Below are positions 56,695 through 64,000 of a DNA stretch of 64,000 bases, piece by piece. The notes below the pieces were generated by a model. The model ran no database searches, was not told where the DNA came from, and saw only the letters and a program-made list of their open reading frames with translations. A program made the position numbers and the translations under genes. The first letter of the stretch is position 1; the number at the start of each line of letters is the position of its first letter. Origin of the DNA: Erodium maritimum (lineage: Eukaryota > Streptophyta > Magnoliopsida > Geraniales > Geraniaceae); assembly GCA_963921825.1 (NCBI GenBank), contig OY997589.1, positions 54,554,546 to 54,618,545 of the forward strand, in the 5' to 3' direction.

Positions 56695-58373
56695 TCGAGG
56701 TTTCACACCTCGGACTGTACATCAATTAGGTGGGGAGAGTCGAGTCGGTAGTGTCCCGTCGTACGTTGGGTACGCAGATCGGGAACCGTGTGTAGACCCG
56801 TGGTGTTGTGAGTCCTGCTTGTGTTTGTGTGTACGTGCAGTGTTTTCTTGCTGGCTTACTGATTGTTGTTGCTGCGTGAAATGTTTTTAAGCTGTCGCGG
56901 GTCGACTCAGGAGCGTTCCTGTAGTCGAACGTGACGGTGCTGATATCAAGTCGGTACAACGTAGTTCAGGGACGCCTGGACCGGGTTGTAACTGCGTGAT
57001 GTCAAGTATGAGGTTTTAAAAATGAAGTGGAGAAAGCTTTAAAAATTTTGATTGTTTTGATGTTGTTTGACGCCGTGGGCATTTGTGTTTGACTTTGGTA
57101 GGCCTGGTGGGCGTGTCTTGATTTTGTGTGACGCCGTGGGCGTTTGTGTTTGAATTCGATTGGCCCTGTGGGCGTATTGTGATTGTTGTTGGTTGGCCCG
57201 GTAGGCGCTGTTTGACTTTGGTTGGCCCGGTGGGCGGGTGTCGTCGTTGTCGTTGTTATGGGTGTTTCGCCGGTTTGGCTTGTGTTTGTGGTTCAGTAGG
57301 GTTTTGTGGTACGTGCTTGTCTTTTCGGTGGTTAAATGTCTGCGACGCACAAGTGTGCGGGTCGCCAAGAGACGGGTAGGATGCGAGTGTCTTAGGATCG
57401 ACGTGACGGGCAGTTAGGGACGAAGCTGGCACAGTTACGGGACGGACCACGGGCCGACCTGGTACGAGACCAGGACGGGCTAGCTGGTCCGATCCGGCAG
57501 CCAGCACGGACCGGCTGGCGTGCCGGCCCGGCAGCCAGTACGGCACGGATGGCATGCCGGCCCGGCAGCCAGCCCGGCACGGTTGACATGCCGGCCTGGA
57601 AGCCCATATGGACCGGCCCACCTGCCGGACCGGTCCAGCCGGTTTTCAAAAAAAAAGGAGAAAAAGGAAAAAGGGTTTGCTTCGTTGTGCGTTTAGGTTT
57701 GTGGTTGGGTGACCCGGTTCTTGTTCGTGCGGTTGAGCGTTGGTTTTATGGGTTTGTGGTCGCAGTTGTGGGTTGTAGAGGTCGTAGACCTGCCGTACGG
57801 TTGGGTTGTTGTTGAGTTTTTCGCTTACGTGTTAGTATACTTACGGCTTTAATAGCGCGAGCAGTGGTGTTTTACGGATTTGAGGACGTGTTTCCCGTGT
57901 CGAGGTTCATCTTACTCGAGCGAGTACTTGAGGTGTTGTTAGCATGGACGGTGGGATGTTTGGCTTCAGTTTTGTGTTGGTGTTTTGCCCTGACTAGAGT
58001 GGTAAGTCTTTGGTGCGTTACTAGTATGCCATAATCGAGCGGGTGTCCGTGGAGGTGAGCATAACGCTCATCCCCTTTACTACTTTTCCCGCAAGGGACG
58101 AGTAGCGAACACTGGCTTGGTTGCGGAAAGTTATAAGTAAATTCATAAAGGACTGGATGAGGGCTTGGTGTACGTTTGTGTGATTAAAAAAATTGAGGCT
58201 TCGCTTACGTGTTATGATAATTAAAGTATGATTAGCGTGAACGGTGTGACTTTTAGTAACAAGTGCGTTGGGGTAGACGTAGGCAGTGTGAACTTTAGTA
58301 TGTTCGAGCTTGTGTCTTCATTTGAGTTCGCAAATTGAACGTTTGCGTGTATCCGTTCAGAGGACACTGAGGC
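56695..58373 (+). other. Long leader of the gag-only gypsy element
   Basis: About 1.7 kb without a recognisable gene. It has ttggcccggtgggcg repeats (57060-57240), a GC-rich minisatellite (57490-57615), and at 57815-58140 a block resembling the LTR 3' module, including gtgagcataacgctcat (58055-58071). Related cgcttacgtgtta segments repeat at 57822 and 58202. Confidence 0.65.
57490..57615. repeat. GC-rich minisatellite (gccggcccggcagccag)
   Basis: Four imperfect copies of a unit of roughly 35 bp (atgccggcccggcagccag, then cccggcacggttgac and variants). It lies in the element leader and has the potential for strong RNA structure. Confidence 0.75.
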
Positions 58374-59321
58374 ATGGCTCGGGGCAGACAAAGAGGATCA
58401 ACTATGACGTGGGGACGGGCGCCCGCGCGTGACAGAGGGAGACGGTCAACAGGGACACCAGGACGGGTGCCCACCATTGTGCCCGCTGAGTACGCGGAGG
58501 CCCAGGGTACTCCTATCGGAGAAGACAGGAGGAACGGTGCGGGACCATCTACGGGCACGCCCCGCGTCCCGCCGGTCGCAGACTCTCCCACCACGACCGC
58601 CCTGAACGAGCTGACCAGGGCAGTTTAGAGTTTGGCGGCGATCGTTGCCAGTCGAATGTCAGCTCGGTTGGACCGACATCGGCAATTTCTGGACCTGCAT
58701 CAGGAGGAGATGTCAGTGGCAGAATACGAGGCCAGATTCACGGCCTTGACCAGAGTCGCGCCAGAGATGGTGGCGACAGAGCAGAACCGTGGCCTGAGGT
58801 TCGAGGAGGAACTGAGGCCGGTGACTCGGGACCGATTCCTCACCTCGAGGTCGCGAGACACTACCGCGACAGTGGAGCAGGATATCCGGGATGCGGCCGG
58901 GACCCGCAAGGTTCGACAGCGGCCGATCAGTGTGGCGGGGGAGTCCGAGTCCCGAGACCCAATGAGACAGAGGACCACGGGGTTCTTCAGGCCACAGGCT
59001 CAGCAGGACGGAGCAAGACAGAGGGCACTAGTTGGGCCAGTCACGTCAGGGAGGGCGCCGAAGTGCTATGCCTGCGGCCAGCGAGGCCACCTCCTTCGCG
59101 AGTGTCCGAGGGGAGTGGGACCCGCGGCGTTACCAGCGGCCAGTCAGGTAGGCCAGGGCATGGAGCCGAGTGCGGACCATAGGAGGTGTTTCCGGTGCCA
59201 CCGGGTCGGGCACGCCGTTGTAAGGTGCCCTGAGCCGCTTATGGCAACGTCAGCGCAGCTGCGCAGCGATCGCGTACCGTGCAGTGGCCCAGAGGTCGCC
59301 TGCTTCAGAGTCAACAATTGA
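58374..59321 (+). pseudogene. Del/Tekay-like gag with internal deletion, two zinc knuckles
   Basis: From the ATG at 58374: an Arg/Gly-rich start (MARGRQRG), Pro/Thr-rich linker, LNELTRAV, then TAG at 58626-58628 in the same frame as the rest. Next come QFLDLHQEEMSVAEYEARFT and LTRVAPEMVATEQ, the conserved capsid segment of chromovirus-type gag, but the preceding capsid N-terminal half is missing. Two CCHC knuckles follow: CYACGQRGHLLREC and CFRCHRVGHAVVRC. A 1-bp change relative to the 34.9-kb copy after the second knuckle shifts the frame to a stop at 59321. Gag would assemble particles and bind RNA; this copy is damaged. Confidence 0.85.
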
Positions 59322-59561
59322 AGTTTTCGCAGCCGTCAACGAGCGTGCCAGCTCCGAGGCAGTAGCAAGGATCTGGGTATCCAACAGGCGGTACGCCGGG
59401 TCAGAGGCAGCGGGCGTCAAAGGGAAGAGGGTACGCAGTTGCCGACTCCCAGGTCCCAGGATCCCCTACCTACCGCGAGACCTATCAGGGTACGTGTTTA
59501 TTGTAACTTTTATGAGCATTATTCTAATTTCGCGGACAAAATTCCTTTAAGGGGGGCAGAT
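59322..59561 (+). pseudogene. Gag spacer fused to pol C-terminal codons, then polypurine tract
   Basis: Sequence aligns base for base with 35040-35273: gag spacer (KFSQPSTSVPAPRQ), a stop, the GRGYAV-like block, then PTYRETYQGTC-like codons and NFADKIPLRG. The last motif is the usual end of gypsy pol, so the whole enzymatic region is deleted. The tract aaggggggcaga (59549-59560) precedes the 3' LTR. Confidence 0.8.
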
Positions 59562-59725
59562 TGTAATAACCACTCCCGATCAACGCCAGTCAAACCTGCG
59601 AAAAACAGGAAAAATTTAAAAATTTTAAGACTGACAGTTAAGTGAACCTAAAATGACCCCGAGTGTCATTCCGAACTTAGTTTGACCCCGTTATTGACCA
59701 AAGTGAGTTCCGGGGGACTTAGGAC
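59562..59725 (+). mobile_element. Start of the gag-only element 3' LTR, cut by copia C5
   Basis: 164 bp beginning tgtaataaccactcccgat, nearly identical to 53553-53716, stopping at cttaggac where copia C5 begins. The remainder is expected to the right of C5, outside the window. Confidence 0.9.
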
Positions 59726-61429
59726 TGTTGGGTCTCGAGGTAAGGTTGGAGATGAACCAACTCGCAGCGGAAAATCAATGAAAACCAAGAGACAATTAGA
59801 ACCATGAAACAACTAACAAAGAATGGATTAACAAGAGAAAAATTCAGCACTAGTTCTTACCAAAACAAGAACACCGGTTAACGAATGATTGGCTTGAGTC
59901 TCCAAGACGCCTACGTATCCACATGGGAATCAAAGCCACGTAGTTCTTCTCTTTGAGGACTCAAGAACACAAAAATGGAGGAGGAAACTAGCCAAACCCG
60001 AAATGGCCATGGAAGAGGGAGAGAAAATGTGTTTCCTATTCTTGTCTTGTCTTTGTTATGTTGAAAAAAGATGACTTAAACATAACAAAACCCATACTTG
60101 TCCAACTAAAGGCATGGGACAAGTATGGTGTCAAGTAAGGTGTAAATAGGACAAAGTATGGCAAGACAAGATTGTGTTAGGTGGTGAATCACCAACACCT
60201 TAATCCTTGTCTTGCTTACTTAGTACTAATTAATCAAGACTTGATTAATTAGTTCCATGGGCCTTGGTTGCATGGGCCTTTCATGGGCCTCTTGGAACAT
60301 GGCCCGTGACCATTTCCAACGAGGTCCCGTGATTCGCTCATCGCCTCCATGCCTTCCATACCGGAAATGTCCAACATTATCCGACGCGATCAATCCCAAG
60401 ACTCCAAGCCTTATCTCGATCCGTAAAGTCCTATTCACTTACGGGCACATGACCCAAAACCCAGTTTTGGTCATGTCCCGAGACAACTCCCTTTTGGCCA
60501 TTCTCCATAAATGTGTCAATGAGTTTCATCCTCCGGTGTGACCCTTAGGTTTATGCATGTCAATAGATCAACGTAAAATCCCATTTTACTTGATCCTATT
60601 TAAGTGGCAACTAACGAGACTTTAGTATTGCCTGACACTACATAACGAATCGACCCTGTCGATTCTAACCTTTCCGTCGTCCCTGTCATTATCCTTTTAT
60701 CTCCGATATCCTGATTGAGATAAGGCATAGAGCCGTCATCCTTATTATTCTCAATCACCGTTCCTTGATATGTGAGATGACTGAAGATATGATACCCAGT
60801 ATCATGTGCATGGCCATGCTATTCTTCCAGTCACTCTCGATCAAGCGGCCGAGAACCGATATCTTTCCCATACCTCAGTATGAGGGATAAATCCCTTAGC
60901 CGCCTTTCGTGTCACTCATGTAGCCCGTCCCCAAGCCAATCCTGGCCGTTATGGAAGCCCTGTTACGGACAACGTTAGGCTCAGGTCAAACTCAGTTGTT
61001 GACTACATAGCGATCACAAAGACTCCTTGGTCTAAGGATACATGACAAGCTACGACACTGAATATGTTCATGACTTAATCTATGGCACATATTCAGGGCG
61101 GGTCGTCCAATATCATGTCCCACATGATATCTATGATCAGACTCCGAAATCCCATTCCAATGACTAACAGAACGTAAGCCATAAAGAGCCATCTTTCATA
61201 CTAGTCGCTTCTAGTGAAGCTTTGTTGACTAGGGACCCATCGAGTGTGATCTATCTCGATCTATGGTTCTATTCGCATGGTGGGCATAGATCAGAGCACA
61301 CATCGATATATTACTCCAACACATAAGTAATATAAAGCCGCTTTAATTTTATTGCTAACGATGATATATACATTTGGACATTTAGGATTGAACTACGGGC
61401 ACTAAGACTAACAATCTCCCACTTGCCCT

Positions 61430-61870
61430 AGTTCCAATCTAAACTCCTATATGTCCCCATCGACTTTACATGTCTAACATGTTCAGGCAGTGACACTGCC
61501 TTAGTCAACGAGTTGGCTATGTTATCATCTGTTGCAATATCGGTTATCTTCACTTCACCTCAGTTCAGTATTTATCTGATGAGGTGGATACACCGCAGTA
61601 CATGTTTGGATTTGTTATGCGATCTAGGCTTTTAGCTTGCGCAATGGCCCTTGTGTTGTCGCAAAATGGATTCACCGGATTGGATGGGTTTTTAATTACA
61701 CCCAGCCCTGCCATGAATTTCCAAATCCACATAGCCTCCTTAGCTGCCTCTGCAGCATCCATGTACTTGGCCTCTGTCGTAGATTCGGCAATGGTATCTT
61801 GCTTTACGCTTTCCCAGCTAAAGCTCTGCCATTCAGCGTAAACACATATCCTGATTGACTTCTAAAGTCA
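61430..61870 (-). pseudogene. C5 RNase H remnant and pol C-terminus
   Basis: Minus-strand fragments TTEAKYMDAAEAAKEAMWIW, NPSNPVNPFCDNTRAIAQAK and, after a stop, EVKITDIATDDNIANSLTKA to the pol stop next to the polypurine tract. The Glu and Asp blocks are retained, but stops break the frame as in C4. Confidence 0.85.
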
Positions 61871-62000
61871 TCTGGATTTGTCTTGGAAAACTAGCGTCTA
61901 CTCATCCTTCGACGACTAGTTCAGCATCATCTTTCCCCCGGGTTAGAATGATGTCTACTGGTACAACATAAGGCTTACGAGACGTCTGGTCTCATATATG

Positions 62001-62988
62001 TCATGGCATATATGATCGATCCTGCCCCCAGGCGCATAGGATTCTCATCATCCTTTTCAGCTCATCAGGTGTCTTAGGACACTGAGTCTTGCTGAGATGA
62101 ATGCCATGACTAGTGGGTAAGAGTCCTTTCTTTGAATCGAGCATTAAGAACCTACTCAATGCCTTGTTCACATAGGTTCCCTGACTTAAATCCAAGACCC
62201 TCTTGGTGCGATCTCTACATATCTTAATCCTTAAGATATGAGAAGCATCGCCTAAGTCCTTTATTGAAGAACACTTCCTCAACCAAGCTTTAGTCTCGTG
62301 CAAGGTTGGGATGTCGTTTTCAATGAGAACCAGAAAGGTAATATTGCTCCCACTAGCCTTCTTATAAACGCAAGATTCATCCTCGTTCTTGATTAAGCCA
62401 AATCCAATTACAGCTTCATCAAAACGAAGGATCCAACTCCGAGAAGTTCGTTTCAATCCATAAATGGATTTCAACAACTTATAAATCTTTCCTTTATTCT
62501 TCGGATCGTCAAAACCTTTGGGCCGAGACATACAAACGTACTCAGTCAAATTTCCATTTAGGAAAGCGGTTTTGACATCCACTTGCCATATCTCGTAATT
62601 ATGATACGCAGTTATGTCAAGAAGAATTTGGATCGATTTTGACCATAGCCACTAAGGAGAAGGTTTCCTCATAGTCAATCCATTGGATCTGCCTATAACC
62701 TTTCGCCACCAGTTGAGCTTTGTAGGTCAGAGGGTTGCCGTCCATGTCAAACTTCACCTTGAAGATCCATTTGCATCCTATGGTCCTCACACCATTGATG
62801 GGATCAACCGGTTCCCAGACTCGGTTGTCCGACATGGATTGCATTTCCTCCCTCATGGCTCCCAGCCATAACTCGGAGTTGGGCCCATCCACGACTTCCT
62901 GAAAGGTGGCTGGATCATCGTGATCCACCATGACTTCATTGTCACCTCCGGATACCATATCTTGGAGGTGGAAGATTGATCCTTTCAA
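62001..62988 (-). pseudogene. C5 reverse transcriptase, YVDD deleted
   Basis: Same organisation as in C4: SELWLGAMREEMQSMSDNRV, LVAKGYRQIQWIDYEETFS, the +1 frameshift at 62637-62640, MDVKTAFLNGNLTEYVCM, LVL joined to IENDIPTL at 62325/62324, and LGDASHILRIKICRDRTKR. This copy reads through the position where C4 has a stop (SKTQCPKTPDELKRMMRI) before a further frameshift near 62040. Confidence 0.92.
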
Positions 62989-63076
62989 ATCGCCTTGGAC
63001 CTTCCGGAATTGTAACAGGAATTGGTTCTTACTCTACGACAATCTCTGGCTCCTTTCTACTGGGTTGCCAATTGGT

Positions 63077-63346
63077 TTAGACAGATCTGTACCATCCTGA
63101 ATTTCTTCGAGATGCACAGTCCTCCCAATGACGTCTTTGGAAACAAAACTTCTTTTCCATAAAGACCCCACCCCAAGCGACGAACACCATGTTCTCACTG
63201 GGATTGTAGAAATAGTATCCCCTTGTTGCTTTGGGATACCACACGAAGGTGCATATCTCAGATCTTGGTTCGAGCTTAGTCGAAACCAAATGTTTCACAT
63301 AAGCCTCGCAACCACAAATCTTTAGGAAGGACAAAGCGGGCATCAT
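63077..63346 (-). pseudogene. C5 integrase C-terminal region
   Basis: SFLKICGCEAYVKHLVSTKL and ENMVFVAWGGVFMEKKFC, identical in translation to the C4 block at 43474-43743. Flanking frameshifts are also shared. Confidence 0.87.
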
Positions 63347-63479
63347 CTCGTACCATTTTTAAAATGGTGTCCATTCCACACCATTCGTCGAAGCCCGATT
63401 CACTATGAATGCGGTCGTCTCTAGAGCAAAACCCCTAAAAGAGATTGGGAGATCAGTCCAACTAATCATGGAACAGACC

Positions 63480-63980
63480 ATTGTCTAACAATGTCCGATT
63501 TCTCCGTTTGGCTACACCTTTCAACTACAGTGACCTAGGAGGAGTCCATTTCAAAAGGATCCCATTCTCTTTTAGATGATCTAATAACTCTGTGGTCAAG
63601 TATTTTCCACCTCGATCCAATCGAAGTGCCTTAATACCTTTGTCGAGCTGGTTTTCTATTATAGTCTTAAACTCTTTGAATTTATCAAAAGCTTCAGACT
63701 TATGTCTCACCGAATAGACATAACCATATTTACTGTAATCATCAGTAAATGTGATAAAGTAGCTAAAACCCCTCCTGGCAAGTGAACTTATTGGTCTACA
63801 CACATTCGAGTGTATCAGCCCCAATAATTCACCCGCCCTTTCATCGCGATCGATAAAGGGCACTTTAGTCATTTTGCCCATCAAACAAACCTTGCACCTA
63901 TCGATCGAATGGAATTCGAATGAACCTGAAAGCCCGCACTTCTGAAGTGCTGATAGGCGCTTCTTGTTTATGCGACCCAA
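63480..63980 (-). pseudogene. C5 integrase core and zinc domain (partial at window edge)
   Basis: Contains KKRLSALQKCGLSG, HSIDRCKVCLMGKMTK, then HSNVCRPISS with Asn for the first catalytic Asp (codon 63806-63804), FTDDYSKYGYVYSV, LRLDRGGKYLTTELLD, the stop after PPRSL and GVAKRRN with Lys for Glu. The reading continues beyond 64000 toward gag. Confidence 0.9.
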
Positions 63981-64000
63981 ATGACAGTACCATAACAGAG

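Larger units (their letters stand above)
53553..59725 (+). mobile_element. Gag-only Ty3-gypsy element (TR-GAG/LARD-like), split by copia C5
   Basis: 5' LTR 53553-56679, primer site at 56683, internal region 56680-59561, polypurine tract and the first 164 bp of the 3' LTR (59562-59725), where copia C5 inserts. The internal region of 2.88 kb encodes only a damaged Del/Tekay-like gag; protease, RT, RNase H and integrase are wholly absent. Gag-only terminal-repeat elements of this type have been described in plants as TR-GAGs, though usually much shorter. The 5' flank is satellite (gccgcaaaaca). Confidence 0.88.
59726..64000 (-). mobile_element. Copia C5 (family A), 3' LTR and pol, continues past the window
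   Basis: 3' LTR 59726-61413 (1688 bp), polypurine tract complement, then pol read on the minus strand up to the integrase zinc domain at the right edge. It is very similar to C4 and shares the same deletions, frameshift and catalytic replacements, differing by scattered substitutions. The primer site and 5' LTR are off the window. Inserted in the gypsy 3' LTR after aggac. Confidence 0.93.

Noticed and set aside
57392..57649. Cys/Trp/Pro-rich minus-strand frames in the gypsy leader
   Set aside because: They arise from the GC-rich minisatellite at 57490-57615 and show no domain.

Overview
This window is repeat-dense nuclear DNA of a flowering plant. I found no intact host gene, no tRNA or rRNA gene and no CRISPR array. 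The plant assignment rests on the element families (TNT1/SIRE-like Ty1-copia, Del/Tekay-like Ty3-gypsy, En/Spm-type CACTA, plant hAT, an L1 with an RNase H tail) and on initiator-Met tRNA primer sites. Nested insertions in a satellite array suggest pericentromeric or other constitutive heterochromatin; that location is an inference.

Layout. 1-1138: end of an unclassified LTR element. 1139-5212: truncated minus-strand copia (family A, copy C1) with a foldback MITE in its LTR. 5213-10263: CACTA remnant split by a family A solo LTR (7404-9089, TSD GAGCA). 10264-20319: second copia copy (C2), carrying a nested solo LTR of a sister family B (11365-12946, TSD TAGCG) and a second MITE. 20320-21547: pol end of a further copy (C3) sharing C2's LTR. 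21548-22630: hAT remnant. 22631-22968: gypsy LTR fragment. 22969-53552: a roughly 475-bp tandem satellite broken by a gypsy solo LTR (23213-26620), an L1 LINE (28247-32971), a 5'-truncated gag-only gypsy element (34888-38389) and a near-pristine copia copy C4 (40123-48583). 53553-59725: gag-only gypsy element, its 3' LTR split by copia copy C5 (59726 to the window end).

How the parts relate. The most interesting signal is in family A. Its copies share lost catalytic centres: the RT YVDD box is deleted, integrase D and E are replaced by N and K, a zinc-knuckle Cys is lost, the capsid is deleted and a frameshift is shared. Yet C4 has LTRs differing at only about three positions. This looks like a defective family mobilised in trans by a partner not seen here. 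Its LTR keeps a row of hairpins that is also present in family B, with one covarying base pair. The gypsy family is likewise non-autonomous: two copies share the same fusion of the gag spacer to the last codons of pol. The satellite shows a two-monomer higher-order pattern at 49-53 kb. All coordinates and similarities were read by eye; element borders are reliable to a few bases where a TSD or terminal motif is given, and otherwise approximate.
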